Positions 38,579-47,569 of a DNA stretch of 64,000 bases are shown in pieces. Source of the DNA: Streptomyces sp. NK15101 (GTDB taxonomy: Bacteria > Actinomycetota > Actinomycetes > Streptomycetales > Streptomycetaceae); the NCBI RefSeq assembly GCF_020400725.1, contig NZ_JAINVG010000006.1, positions 1-64,000 of the forward strand, given 5' to 3'. The notes under the pieces were generated by a model. The model ran no database searches and was not told the DNA's origin. It was given only the letters and a program-made list of their open reading frames with translations. The translations under genes were made by a program, and so were the position numbers. Position 1 is the first letter of the stretch, and each line of letters begins with the position of its first letter.

Positions 38579-40555
38579 TCAGACCTGGACGCGGTCCTCG
38601 ACGACCTTGGCGAGCTTGGCGATCGCCTCGTCGACGGGGATGCCGTTCTCCTGCGAGCCGTCGCGGTAGCGGAAGGAGACGGCGCCGGCGGCCATGTCCT
38701 CGTCACCCGCGATGATCATGAAGGGGACCTTCTGCTTCTGGGCGTTCCGGATCTTCTTCTGCATCCGGTCCGAGGAGGAGTCGACCTCCACCCGCAGGCC
38801 CTTCTTCTTCGCCTTGGCGGCGAACTCGTGCAGGTAGTCGACGTGCGCGTCGCCGATCGGGATGCCGGTCGCCTGCACCGGGGCCAGCCACGGCGGCATG
38901 GCGCCCGCGTAGTGCTCCAGGAGCACGGCGAAGAAGCGCTCGATCGAGCCGAACAGCGCGCGGTGGATCATGACCGGGCGCTGCTTGGTGCCGTCCGGCG
39001 CGGTGTACTCCAGGTCGAAGCGCTCCGGCAGGTTGAAGTCGAGCTGCACGGTCGACATCTGCCAGGTGCGGCCGATGGCGTCGCGCGCCTGCACGGAGAT
39101 CTTCGGGCCGTAGAAGGCGGCGCCGCCCGGGTCGGGGGTCAGCGGGAGGCCCTGCTTCTCGGCGACCTGCTGGAGGACCGCGGTGGCCTCCTCCCACACC
39201 TCGTCGGAGCCGACGAACTTCTCCGGGTCCTTGGTCGACAGCTCCAGGTAGAAGTCGGTCAGACCGTAGTCGCGGAGCAGGTTCAGGACGAAGGTGAGGG
39301 TCTTGTCCAGCTCCTCCGCCATCTGCTCGCGGGTGCAGTAGATGTGCGCGTCGTCCTGGGTGAAGCCACGGGCCCGGGTGAGGCCGTGGACGACGCCGGA
39401 CTTCTCGTACCGGTACACGGTGCCGAACTCGAACAGGCGCAGCGGCAGCTCACGGTAGGAGCGCCCGCGCGCGTCGAAGATCAGGTTGTGCATCGGGCAG
39501 TTCATGGGCTTGAGGTAGTAGTCCACGCCCTCGTCGAGCTGCATGGGGGGGTACATGCCCTCGGCGTACCAGTCCAGGTGGCCGGACTTCTCGAACAGCT
39601 TGCCCTTGGTGGCGTGCGGCGAGTAGACGAACTCGTAGCCCTCCTCCTCGTGGCGCTTGCGCGAGTAGTCCTCCATGACCCGGCGGATGATGCCGCCCTT
39701 GGGGTGGAAGACCGCGAGGCCGGAGCCGATCTCGTCCGGGATGGAGAAGAGGTCGAGCTCGTTGCCCAGCTTGCGGTGGTCGCGCTTCTCGGCCTCGGCC
39801 AGGAAGTCGAGGTGCGCCTTCAGCTCGTCCTTCGACGGCCAGGCGGTGCCGTAGATGCGCTGGAGCATCGGGTTCTTCTCGCTGCCGCGCCAGTAGGCGG
39901 CCGCGTTGCGCATCAGCTTGAACGCCGGGATGTTCCGGGTGGTCGGCAGGTGCGGACCGCGGCAGAGGTCCTTCCAGCACAGCTCGCCGGTCTTGGCGTC
40001 GAGGTTGTCGTAGATGGTCAGCTCGCCGCCGCCCACCTCGACGTTCGCGCCGTCCTCGGTCGACGCGGAGCCCTTGAGGCCGATGAGCTCCAGCTTGTAC
40101 GGCTCGTCCGCCAGCTCCTCGCGGGCGGCCTCGTCGGTCACCACGCGGCGGGCGAAGCGCTGGCCTCGCTTCTGGATCTCCTGCATCTTCTTCTCGATGA
40201 CCTTGAGGTCCTCGGGGGTGAAGGGCTTCTCGACGTCGAAGTCGTAGTAGAAGCCGTCCCGGACCGGCGGGCCGATGCCCAGCTTGGCCTCGGGGAAGAG
40301 CTCCTGCACGGCCTGGGCCATGACGTGCGCGGTCGAGTGGCGCAGGATGTCGAGACCGTCCGGGGAGGAGATCTCGACGCCCTCGACGACATCGCCGTCG
40401 GCGAGCTCGTACGACAGGTCCTTCAGCTCGCCGCCCACGCGGGCGGCGATGACGGTGCGGTCGTCGGCGAACAGGGCGCCGGCGGTGGTGCCCGCGCTCA
40501 CCGCCCTCTCCTCTGCTTCCGAGGCGGACTGGACGGTCACACGGACATCAGACAC
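38579..40555 (-). CDS. thrS: Threonyl-tRNA synthetase
   Basis: A 658-residue class II synthetase. TGS domain at the N-terminus (VRVTVQSAS...), editing domain with [11 protein letters not shown] and the [12 protein letters not shown] motif, catalytic core ([10 protein letters not shown] with zinc ligands, [18 protein letters not shown] motif 2), and anticodon domain. GTG at 40555 with GGAG 5 bases upstream is chosen; an ATG 8 codons earlier overlaps the ribosome site. A direct repeat lies upstream. No T-box was seen. Confidence 0.95.
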   Translation of the reverse strand: MSDVRVTVQSASEAEERAVSAGTTAGALFADDRTVIAARVGGELKDLSYELADGDVVEGVEISSPDGLDILRHSTAHVMAQAVQELFPEAKLGIGPPVRDGFYYDFDVEKPFTPEDLKVIEKKMQEIQKRGQRFARRVVTDEAAREELADEPYKLELIGLKGSASTEDGANVEVGGGELTIYDNLDAKTGELCWKDLCRGPHLPTTRNIPAFKLMRNAAAYWRGSEKNPMLQRIYGTAWPSKDELKAHLDFLAEAEKRDHRKLGNELDLFSIPDEIGSGLAVFHPKGGIIRRVMEDYSRKRHEEEGYEFVYSPHATKGKLFEKSGHLDWYAEGMYPPMQLDEGVDYYLKPMNCPMHNLIFDARGRSYRELPLRLFEFGTVYRYEKSGVVHGLTRARGFTQDDAHIYCTREQMAEELDKTLTFVLNLLRDYGLTDFYLELSTKDPEKFVGSDEVWEEATAVLQQVAEKQGLPLTPDPGGAAFYGPKISVQARDAIGRTWQMSTVQLDFNLPERFDLEYTAPDGTKQRPVMIHRALFGSIERFFAVLLEHYAGAMPPWLAPVQATGIPIGDAHVDYLHEFAAKAKKKGLRVEVDSSSDRMQKKIRNAQKQKVPFMIIAGDEDMAAGAVSFRYRDGSQENGIPVDEAIAKLAKVVEDRVQV

Positions 40556-40580
40556 GGGTGCTCCATACATAAGGGCGCAG

Positions 40581-40630
40581 GCAGACACGAGGTGCCGGCG
40601 CCGGCGACGCGCGGCAGAGACGAGGTGCCG
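40581..40630 (-). repeat. 17-bp direct repeat upstream of thrS
   Basis: Two copies of a 17-bp unit, GCAGACACGAGGTGCCG (40581-40597) and GCAGAGACGAGGTGCCG (40614-40630), 33 bases apart, in the thrS leader. One mismatch. Origin and role unknown. Confidence 0.5.
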
Positions 40631-40702
40631 CGTCGTCACCGATCTTACCGAGCGGTTCGGGCCGCCCGCGAAAGGGTTTCCCGGGTCCGTCCCCCTCGCC
40701 GC

Positions 40703-42016
40703 TCAGTCCTCCTCCGGCCCGCAGGTCTCCTCGAAGAAGTCGAGGTGCTCGTGCAGGCCCTTCAGCAGCCGGTCCCGCTCCGTCTCGTCGACCTGGACCG
40801 GGACGACCCCGGTGGCGTCGGTGAGGCGACGGAAGCCGCCACGGCTCTCCAGCCGGCCCGCGACCCGGATCGGGAGGCCGGCGAGGTGGGCGTGGCCGGC
40901 CGTGCGGTACGCCTCCTCGTCGAGGGCGACCCGGACGTGCGGCACCTCCGCGCCGCCGAGCACCCGCAGCCGCACGATCCCCTCGCCGCGCGGCCCGGAG
41001 CGGCGCATGCGGACGACGGCGCCGGTGAGCCGGACCGGCACGGACGGCTCGTCGGTCAGGTAGCGGGCGCTCGCCTCCCGCAGGGCGGGCAGGTCGCCGG
41101 GCGAGAACTCGACCGGTTCGGGCCGGGCCGCGCACCCCTCGGGCGCGCCGGCGGCCGGCGCCCACTCCAGGGCGACGCGGGCGCCTTCGGTGCCCCGGAC
41201 GAGGGCGATGAGCGCCTCGGTGAGCTCGCGGCTGACGCCCGCCTCGACGGCGGCGTCGAAGGCCTCCGTGCCGCCGGTGGCCCGCTGGTAGTCGGTGGCC
41301 TCGCGGGCCGCGTGGAGCGCGTGGTAGAGCCGGACGGCGATCGGGCGGCCCGGTTCGACCGGCAGGAAGGCGGTGAGGCCGCGGCCGCCGGGTGCCGCGC
41401 CGACGACGACGGTCTCCAGGGAGGCCCGGGCGGCCCGCCGGTGGCGGGCTCCGTGGTAGCCGGCCCGGCCGCGCACGGCCAGGGCGCCGGCGAGGAGGAG
41501 CTGGCGGGCGGCGGACCTGAGCTGCTCCTGCACGGTCCAGGGGACGGTGCCGGCCGGGCCCGGGGGCACGTCGCGCCACCAGCGGATCTCGTCGCTGGGC
41601 ACGGAGAGGCCGGTGAGGACCTCGCGGGCGGAGGGCGCGGCGCTGCGGGCGAGGGCGGTGAGCGCCTCGCCGAGCAGGTCCTCGCAGTCCGGGAAGGCGC
41701 GGCTCTCCGGGACGAGGAGGCTGGTGCCGGTGCCGCTGCCGGGCGGGGTCCAGCGGCTGTAGCGGCCCACGGCGCCGCCGCGCCGCCGCCAGCCGTGCCG
41801 GGCGAGCAGCGCGCCGAGGACCCTCGGGTCGACCCTGCCCGGGTCGGGCGCGCCCTGGGTGTCGGCCCAGGGCCCGACGGGCGGGGCGGGGACGCCGGTC
41901 CAGGGTCCGGGGGTCGCGCCGGGTGCCGGATGGGGCCGGCAGGGCGGGGGGACGGGGCCGCGCCCGGCCCCGTCCCCCTCGTCCCCGAACCCTGGCTCGT
42001 CGATCGGTCGGTGCAT
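40703..42016 (-). CDS. Protein of unknown function with possible OB-fold domain, partner of DUF4365 protein
   Basis: A 437-residue protein with no clear family match. The first 130 residues are Pro/Gly-rich; the middle is helical, with an AARQLLLAGALAV segment. The C-terminal 130 residues (from about 300) read as alternating beta strands (PVRLTGAVVRMRR, GIVRLRVLGG, VRVALDEEAYR, GLPIRVAGRLES), compatible with an OB fold. The ATG shares one base with the DUF4365 stop (TGATG), so the two are translationally coupled. Function not known; nucleic acid binding is inference only. Confidence 0.75.
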   Translation of the reverse strand: MHRPIDEPGFGDEGDGAGRGPVPPPCRPHPAPGATPGPWTGVPAPPVGPWADTQGAPDPGRVDPRVLGALLARHGWRRRGGAVGRYSRWTPPGSGTGTSLLVPESRAFPDCEDLLGEALTALARSAAPSAREVLTGLSVPSDEIRWWRDVPPGPAGTVPWTVQEQLRSAARQLLLAGALAVRGRAGYHGARHRRAARASLETVVVGAAPGGRGLTAFLPVEPGRPIAVRLYHALHAAREATDYQRATGGTEAFDAAVEAGVSRELTEALIALVRGTEGARVALEWAPAAGAPEGCAARPEPVEFSPGDLPALREASARYLTDEPSVPVRLTGAVVRMRRSGPRGEGIVRLRVLGGAEVPHVRVALDEEAYRTAGHAHLAGLPIRVAGRLESRGGFRRLTDATGVVPVQVDETERDRLLKGLHEHLDFFEETCGPEED

Positions 42017-42582
42017 CAAGGTCTCCCTCCCACCCCGACCCGGGTCATGATCTCGCAGAGCGCCCGGTCGTCGAAGATCCGCGTCGTCGGGATGCGCACG
42101 GTGGTCCGGCGCCGTCCCGTGACCGGGTGCCCGGCCAGGTTGATCCAGTAGCAGCAGTGCCGCAGGTCGAGCCGGTCGTGGCTCGCCCTCAGCCAGTCCT
42201 CCTGTGACCTCGGGACGAGCATCACGACGAGGATCTTGTGCACGGACACCGGTGTCCGGGCGAGTTTCACCAGGTGGTCGTTGTCGAGGGTGAACGAGAA
42301 CGCGCCGCCCGGCGGGCGCGGCGGTATCTGGTAGGTGCACTTGAGCTGCACCTTGATGGTCACTTCGTCGTCGACGGTGTGCCCGGGAGCGCTGTGGCTC
42401 ACGTGCCAGTCGATGCCGTTGTCCGGAAAGGGCTGGGACAGCGAGCAGCCGGCCGCGGCGGCGACGGCGTGCAGGTATCCCACCTGAAGGGTCTCCATGC
42501 AGGCGGTGGTGGCGAGTGAGCCGCGCGTCGGTGCCACCCGCTGGGGCGGCAGCCCTCCCGACTCGGGCTGGGCGAGCGCCAT
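42016..42582 (-). CDS. DUF4365 domain-containing protein (PD-(D/E)XK-like)
   Basis: A 188-residue DUF4365-type protein. The N-terminal helix, then NGIDWHVSH with the likely metal-binding aspartate, and VTIKVQLKCTYQ with the QxK element fit a PD-(D/E)XK nuclease-like core. ATG at 42582 has GGAAGGAAG upstream; the frame reads back further, but without support. It is coupled to the 437-residue partner and divergent from the DEDDh exonuclease gene (121 bases between starts). Catalytic activity has not been shown by the sequence alone. Confidence 0.8.
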   Translation of the reverse strand: MALAQPESGGLPPQRVAPTRGSLATTACMETLQVGYLHAVAAAAGCSLSQPFPDNGIDWHVSHSAPGHTVDDEVTIKVQLKCTYQIPPRPPGGAFSFTLDNDHLVKLARTPVSVHKILVVMLVPRSQEDWLRASHDRLDLRHCCYWINLAGHPVTGRRRTTVRIPTTRIFDDRALCEIMTRVGVGGRP

Positions 42583-42703
42583 GTCGTCTTCCTTCCCCGT
42601 CCCTTGTGTTGTGACCGGTCCGCGTACGACGCAAACAGTCCGGGTATCACCGTTTCGGGGCAGGGGGTTGGCCATCTGCCGCACGTGTGCAGGGAGTTCG
42701 GGG

Positions 42704-43432
42704 ATGTCGATGCACTGGTACGAAGGGCCCCTGGCCGCTTTCGACACGGAGACCACGGGAGTTGACGTCGAGGAGGACCGGATCGTCTCGGCCGCCCTCG
42801 TCGTCCAGGACACGGAGGGGGCGCGTCCGCGGGTGACGCGCTGGCTGGTCAACCCCGGCATACCGGTGCCGGAGGGGGCGACGGCCGTCCACGGCCTGAC
42901 GGACGATCACCTCCAGCGGTACGGCCGGTGGCCCTCCCCGGTGATGGAGGAGCTGGCGCGCGCGCTGGCCGAGCAGTCGGCGGCGGGACGACCGCTGGTG
43001 GTGATGAACGCGCCGTTCGACCTGACGATCCTGGACCGCGAGCTGCGCCGGCACCGGGCGTCGACGCTGGGCGACTACATGGCGGGCAGCCCCCTGTGCG
43101 TGCTCGATCCGCGGGTCCTGGACAAGCACCTGGACCGCTACCGGAAGGGCCGCAGGACGCTGACGGACCTGTGCGCGCACTACGAGGTCGAGCTGGCGGG
43201 CGCGCACGACGCCGCGGCGGACGCGACGGCGGCGATGGACGTCGTACGGGCGGTGGCGCGGCGCTTCTCGTCCCGGCTGGAGCGGCTGACGCCGGCGGAG
43301 CTCCACACGCTCCAGGCGGTGTGGCACGCGGCGCAGGCGCGGGGGCTCCAGGCCTGGTTCGCCCGGCAGGGCACGCCGGAGACGGTGGATCCGGCGTGGC
43401 CGCTGCGGCCGGAGCTGCGCACGGCGGCGTGA
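42704..43432 (+). CDS. DEDDh-family 3'-5' exonuclease
   Basis: A 242-residue DnaQ-like exonuclease. FDTETTG (D14, E16), the second aspartate in NAPFDLTIL and the HDAAADA motif with the last aspartate are present, so the active site looks complete. The C-terminal 60 residues are helical and lie outside the exonuclease fold. GGGAG is 7 bases before the ATG. It may trim DNA or RNA ends; it is not the polymerase III epsilon gene in an obvious context. Terminator hairpin 19 bases downstream. Confidence 0.9.
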   Translation: MSMHWYEGPLAAFDTETTGVDVEEDRIVSAALVVQDTEGARPRVTRWLVNPGIPVPEGATAVHGLTDDHLQRYGRWPSPVMEELARALAEQSAAGRPLVVMNAPFDLTILDRELRRHRASTLGDYMAGSPLCVLDPRVLDKHLDRYRKGRRTLTDLCAHYEVELAGAHDAAADATAAMDVVRAVARRFSSRLERLTPAELHTLQAVWHAAQARGLQAWFARQGTPETVDPAWPLRPELRTAA

Positions 43433-43450
43433 CGGGGCCGGGAACGCGGA

Positions 43451-43480
43451 AGGCCGGTCCGTCTTTCGACGGACCGGCCT
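43451..43480. terminator. Terminator between exonuclease gene and tRNA-Val
   Basis: A perfect 13-bp stem (43451-43463 with 43468-43480) and 4-nt loop; serves the exonuclease gene (plus) and the tRNA (minus). Confidence 0.88.
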
Positions 43481-43487
43481 CTCCCGG

Positions 43488-43559
43488 TGGGCGATACTGG
43501 GATCGAACCAGTGACCCCTTCGGTGTGAACGAAGTGCTCTCCCGCTGAGCTAATCGCCC
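43488..43559 (-). tRNA. tRNA-Val (CAC), copy 1
   Basis: A 72-nt tRNA. Acceptor GGGCGAT pairs with ATCGCCC, the anticodon stem is CTTCG/CGAAG with loop TTCACAC, giving anticodon CAC (Val, GTG codon), and the T arm is CTGGTTCGATCCCAG. No 3' CCA is encoded. Identical to 46916-46987. Confidence 0.97.
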
Positions 43560-43572
43560 GGGAACGGGTTGA

Positions 43573-43602
43573 ACCATACAGGCCCGCGCGCCCTTCGTTC
43601 AA
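43573..43602 (-). promoter_or_regulatory. Promoter of tRNA-Val (CAC) copy 1
   Basis: TTGAAC (43597-43602) and TATGGT (43573-43578), 18-base spacer, 13 bases before the tRNA. It overlaps the end of the SRPBCC gene. Confidence 0.6.
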
Positions 43603-44045
43603 ACCGCGCCGAGCAGGGCGGCGAGTCCGCGCCGTCCGCCGCGCATCATCAGGGCGTGGTTGGCGCGGAAGACCGGTCGCCCGGGGACGGCGAGGAGCCG
43701 CAGGAGCCGGGCGCGCACCTCCACCTCCTGCTCGTACAGGGCGCGGGTGCCGGCCCCGTCCGCCGTGAGGGTCCAGCGGGCCCATCCCTCCAGGTCCCCG
43801 CCGAGGCCGATCTCCAGGACGCCGGCGGCCGGGTCGTGGCGCAGGGCCCGGACGGTGACGAGGAGGTCGTACGGGAGGAGGGAGCGGAAGCGGGCGGTGC
43901 CGGTGGTGTCGTCGAGGGGGACGACCTCGCGGACCTGGGGCCACCAGCGGGGGTACTCCTCGGCGCGCCGGAGGACCGCGTAGACGGCGTCGGGCGGGGC
44001 GGCGAGCCGCCAGACGCAGCGGAAGCGGTACCGGTACCGGTCCAT
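43599..44045 (-). CDS. SRPBCC/polyketide cyclase-like protein
   Basis: A 148-residue START/SRPBCC fold candidate: WRLAAPPDAVYAVLRRAEEYPRWW-type opening, a central beta-rich part and a C-terminal helix (LMMRGGRRGLAALL). Such proteins bind hydrophobic ligands in polyketide cyclisation, lipid transfer or toxin systems; which applies is not shown. The ATG at 44045 is chosen; the frame is open further upstream without support. Confidence 0.78.
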   Translation of the reverse strand: MDRYRYRFRCVWRLAAPPDAVYAVLRRAEEYPRWWPQVREVVPLDDTTGTARFRSLLPYDLLVTVRALRHDPAAGVLEIGLGGDLEGWARWTLTADGAGTRALYEQEVEVRARLLRLLAVPGRPVFRANHALMMRGGRRGLAALLGAV

Positions 44046-44128
44046 GCCCCCAGTGTGGACGTACTCAGGCGGGAATCTGAGTACCGGGACGCATTCCCGC
44101 CGGCTGTGGCCGGGGCCACACTCCGGGT

Positions 44129-46864
44129 ATGGACAACTCCCTGCCGCCCGCGGACGAGCTGGTGCTCGTCGACCGCGAGCTGGCACAACTCGACGCGCGC
44201 CGGTCCCAGTTGCTGGCCCGCCGCGCCTGGCTGGTCCAGGCGCTGTACCCGCCGGTCGCGGCGGCCCCGCTCCACCCGCGGCCGCCGGTCGCGGACTCGA
44301 CCCCCCGCAGCGCGCAGAACGTGCTGCTGACGCTCGGCGGCACACTGCTGACGATCGCGGCGGTCGCCTTCACCCTGGTGAGCTGGGGCTCGATGGGGAT
44401 CGGCGCCCGCGCGACGGTGCTGGCCGTGGTGACCGGAGCGGCGCTCGCGGCCCCGGTGGCGCTGCTGCGCAGGGGCCTGGTGTCGACGGCCGAGTCGGTG
44501 GCGGCGCTGGGTCTCGCCCTGATGGTGCTCGACGCGTACGCGCTGCACCGGGTGGCGTTGCCGGAGACGGGCGGTCGGGGATACACGGCCGTGGCGTCGG
44601 CGGTCCTCGCGGGCGTGTGGACGGCGTACGGCTCGGCACTGTCCCGGCTGCGGATCCCGCTGCCGGCGGCCGTGGTCGCGGCGCAGCTGCCGCTGCCGCT
44701 GGGCGTGCTCGCGGCCGGGGGCGGGTCGACGGCCTTCGCGTGGGCGGCGCTCCTGACGGCGACGGCGGACGCGGCGGTCGTGCTGTGGACCCGGCCGGCG
44801 TCCGTCCGGATCACGGCGGGCACGGCCGCGACCGCCCTGGGCGGCTGGGCCCTGCTGACGGGCGGATGGCTCTCCCTCGTCTCCCCGGGGGGCGGTGCGC
44901 CGCTCCCCCCCGCGGGCGCGGCGGTCATCCTGTCCGCGGCCGGGCGCGCCCCCGCCTTCGCGGTGGCCGCCTCGGCGGTCGCGGGCCTGGCGGCCCTGGC
45001 GGCGGCCGGCGGCCTCCTGCGCTCGGTCCTCCCGACGGACTGGGCGGTACCGGGCTACGTCCTCTGCGCCCTGGCCCTGACCTCGGTGTGGCGCCTCGGC
45101 GACGCGCAGGCGGGCCGGACGACCCCGGCGGGCGCAGGGTCCGGTGCGGCCGGCGCGGGCTCCGGTCCGACGGCCCCGGCGGACGCGAAGTCCGGTCCGG
45201 CGGCGCCCGTCGACGGGGAGTCCGGCCCGGCCGCCTCGGCCGGTGCGGGCTCGGGTCCGGCGGTCCCCGCCGGTGGAGCGTCCGGCCCGGCCGGCGCGAG
45301 GTCCGGCCCGGCCGCCTCGGCCGGCGTCGGCCCGGGGCCCACGTCCCCGGTCGGCGCGGCGTCCGGCGCGGCCGGCTTCGGCGGGCGCCTGCCGCTCGGA
45401 ATACGGCTCGGTCTGGCCGGCGCGGGTGCCGGCGTCGTGGCGCTCGGGGTCGCGTGGGCGCTGCCGCCGGCGGTGGCGGGGCTCCTCGGGCCGGTGGCCC
45501 GGACGACCGGGGTCTGGTCGGGCGAGCACACCGCGCGTGCCCTGACCTCCTACCCGGCGACGGCGCTCCTCGTCCTCGCGGCGGCCGCCGCCGCCCTCGC
45601 GGTCCTCCCCCGCCTCTGGGCCCGGTGCGGGACCCTCGCCCTCGCCTGGGCGCTCCTGACGGCCCTGCCGGTCTCCCTCGACCTGCCGTACGCGGCGACG
45701 CTCGTCCTCCAGCTGCTGACCTCGGCGGCCGCCCTGTGGGCCGCGGTCCGCCCGGGTCCGCTGACGCGCGGCCTGAGTGCGGCCGCCGCGCCGACCGGGC
45801 ACCACGGATTCCCGGAAGCGGCCGCGCCCCTGCCTTCCGGGCCCGGCACCCCCTGGGCCGCCTGGGCGCCCTCCCCGGCCCGGCGGCCGGCCCCGGAGGC
45901 CGCGGCCGTCCTCGGGTGGACCGCGTACGTCGGCGGCCTCGCGTCGGCCGTGAGCGCGGTGGCGCTCGCCCTGGACGTGCGGGGCGCCACCTTCGCCGCG
46001 CTCGGCACGGTCCTCGCGCTCCTCACGGGGGTCGCGGTGCTCGGCGCGGACGCGCGCCGGGTGGTCTCCGCCGTCGGTGCGGTGCTCTCGGCGACGGGGC
46101 TCGTCCTCGCGGTGGCGGCCGTCGGCGGGTTCGAGGACCAGTGGACGGCGCTGGCGCTGCTGCTCGTCCCGGCGGCGACCGCCGCGCTCGGCTCCAGGGC
46201 GCCGCGCCCGGTGGCCCTGGCGGTCGAGGTCACGGGCGGGACCGTGGGGCTGCTCGCCCTCGGGATCGCCGCGTCCAGGCCCGCGTTCCTCGCGTCGGCG
46301 CTGGCCCTCGGCGGGGTGATCGCGGCGGCCACGGCCATGCGGCCGGAGCGGCGGCGGACCGCCTCGTGGGCGGCGGCGGTGCTGTTCCTGCTGGCCACGT
46401 GGGTGCGGCTCGCGGTCTGGGACGTGACGACCCCGGAGGCGTACGCGCTCCCGGTGTCGGTGCCCGCCCTGGTCGTCGGGTACCTGCGGCGGCGCCGGGA
46501 TCCGGAGGCCTCGTCCTGGACGGCGTACGGCCCCGGCCTGGCGGTGACGCTGCTGCCGAGCCTGGCGGCGGCCTGGGTGGATCCGGAGTGGGCGCGCCCG
46601 CTGGCCCTGGGGGGCGCGGCGCTCGCGGTGACGCTCCTCGGCGCCCGTTTCCGGCTCCAGGCGCTCCTGGTGCTCGGCGGTGCGGTGCTCGCCCTGGACG
46701 GGCTGCACGAGTTGGCGCCGTACGTGGTGCAGGCGGTGGGCGCGCTGCCGCGCTGGCTGCCGCCGGCCCTGGCGGGGCTGCTGCTGCTCGCGGTGGGCGC
46801 CACCTACGAGCAGCGACTGCGGGACGCCCGGAGGCTGCGGGAGCGGCTGGGGCGGATGCGGTGA
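44129..46864 (+). CDS. Large multi-pass membrane protein, SCO7613-like
   Basis: A 911-residue membrane protein. The N-terminal 40 residues are a charged helix (ELVLVDRELAQLDARRSQLLARR); then come more than 15 hydrophobic helices to the C-terminus. Residues about 333-415 are an extramembrane linker of degenerate Gly/Ser/Pro/Ala units (repeated SGPAA and GPAxPxxG). It resembles the family NCBI names by its SCO7613-type C-terminal domain; function unknown. Its stop is followed by a terminator and a tRNA. Confidence 0.78.
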   Translation: MDNSLPPADELVLVDRELAQLDARRSQLLARRAWLVQALYPPVAAAPLHPRPPVADSTPRSAQNVLLTLGGTLLTIAAVAFTLVSWGSMGIGARATVLAVVTGAALAAPVALLRRGLVSTAESVAALGLALMVLDAYALHRVALPETGGRGYTAVASAVLAGVWTAYGSALSRLRIPLPAAVVAAQLPLPLGVLAAGGGSTAFAWAALLTATADAAVVLWTRPASVRITAGTAATALGGWALLTGGWLSLVSPGGGAPLPPAGAAVILSAAGRAPAFAVAASAVAGLAALAAAGGLLRSVLPTDWAVPGYVLCALALTSVWRLGDAQAGRTTPAGAGSGAAGAGSGPTAPADAKSGPAAPVDGESGPAASAGAGSGPAVPAGGASGPAGARSGPAASAGVGPGPTSPVGAASGAAGFGGRLPLGIRLGLAGAGAGVVALGVAWALPPAVAGLLGPVARTTGVWSGEHTARALTSYPATALLVLAAAAAALAVLPRLWARCGTLALAWALLTALPVSLDLPYAATLVLQLLTSAAALWAAVRPGPLTRGLSAAAAPTGHHGFPEAAAPLPSGPGTPWAAWAPSPARRPAPEAAAVLGWTAYVGGLASAVSAVALALDVRGATFAALGTVLALLTGVAVLGADARRVVSAVGAVLSATGLVLAVAAVGGFEDQWTALALLLVPAATAALGSRAPRPVALAVEVTGGTVGLLALGIAASRPAFLASALALGGVIAAATAMRPERRRTASWAAAVLFLLATWVRLAVWDVTTPEAYALPVSVPALVVGYLRRRRDPEASSWTAYGPGLAVTLLPSLAAAWVDPEWARPLALGGAALAVTLLGARFRLQALLVLGGAVLALDGLHELAPYVVQAVGALPRWLPPALAGLLLLAVGATYEQRLRDARRLRERLGRMR

Positions 46865-46870
46865 GACGCC

Positions 46871-46904
46871 GAAGGCCCGGAGACGAAACCGTCTCCGGGC
46901 CTTC
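46871..46904. terminator. Terminator between membrane protein gene and tRNA-Val
   Basis: A perfect 15-bp stem with AAAC loop, 6 bases past the stop codon; serves the plus gene and the minus tRNA. Confidence 0.9.
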
Positions 46905-46915
46905 GGGCCGGGTGG

Positions 46916-46987
46916 TGGGCGATACTGGGATCGAACCAGTGACCCCTTCGGTGTGAACGAAGTGCTCTCCCGCTGAGCTAATCGCCC
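46916..46987 (-). tRNA. tRNA-Val (CAC), copy 2
   Basis: Identical in all 72 bases to 43488-43559, same anticodon CAC. A minus-strand TAATGT with a weak TTCGGA 18 bases further up lies before it. The 3.4-kb interval between the copies holds two genes. Confidence 0.97.
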
Positions 46988-47022
46988 CGGCGCACCGCAA
47001 ACATTACCGCATGTCAGCGGTG

Positions 47023-47040
47023 CTTCCGAACCATCGGAAG
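47023..47040 (-). terminator. TIGR02611-gene terminator
   Basis: A 7-bp stem CTTCCGA/TCGGAAG with a 4-nt loop directly after the stop at 47042. Confidence 0.65.
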
Positions 47041-47041
47041 G

Positions 47042-47464
47042 TCACTCGTCGATCTTCCACGGCATGACGAAGCCGAATTTCCAGAGGTAGACGCCCAGCA
47101 GGGCGGCGATGATCACCAGGCCGACGGTGGTGAGGATGATGTTCCGGCGGCGGACCTTGGGGTCGAGGGCGCGCTGGGCGGCCTCCGTGACCTTGCGCTT
47201 GGTCCAGCGGAGCACGAGCTGGGCCCAGACGAACTCGGTCGCCCAGATCGCCATGCCGCCGAAGATGACCAGCCAGCCGGGCCCGGGGAGCGGCAGCATC
47301 ACCACTCCGGCGCCGACCACGGCGAGTCCCACGATGAAGACGCCGACCTGCCAGCTCAGATGCAGGCCTCGCCGCGACTTGATGAACTCCGGTGCGCGGG
47401 ATCCCAGTTCGGCGTCCTCGCCGTCCGCGGACTCCCCGGTGCGCTCGTCACTCTCCGCATTCAT
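47042..47464 (-). CDS. TIGR02611-family membrane protein
   Basis: A 140-residue protein. An acidic cytoplasmic N-terminus, a basic KSRRGLHL stretch, two close transmembrane segments (VGVFIVGLAVVGAGVVMLPL, and GWLVIFGGMAIWATEFVWA), a basic linker and a third (LTTVGLVIIAALLGVYLW). It matches the actinobacterial TIGR02611 family of unknown function. ATG at 47464 or TTG at 47473 are both possible starts; it is divergent from ssgB. Confidence 0.82.
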   Translation of the reverse strand: MNAESDERTGESADGEDAELGSRAPEFIKSRRGLHLSWQVGVFIVGLAVVGAGVVMLPLPGPGWLVIFGGMAIWATEFVWAQLVLRWTKRKVTEAAQRALDPKVRRRNIILTTVGLVIIAALLGVYLWKFGFVMPWKIDE

Positions 47465-47569
47465 GCCCTCCAACCTACCGGACGGGAAGCCCCCACCGGA
47501 ATGGCGGTATTACCGCAGGTCACACACCCCCGTCCGAGGTACCTGAACGCTCACAAAACCGACAGAGGG

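Noticed and set aside
40556..40702. T-box leader for thrS
   Set aside because: No T-box sequence or specifier hairpin was recognised in the leader.
43649..46708. A minus-strand frame of 1019 codons opposite the 911-residue membrane protein gene
   Set aside because: Arg/Gly-rich shadow without ribosome site; the plus frame gives regular transmembrane helices.
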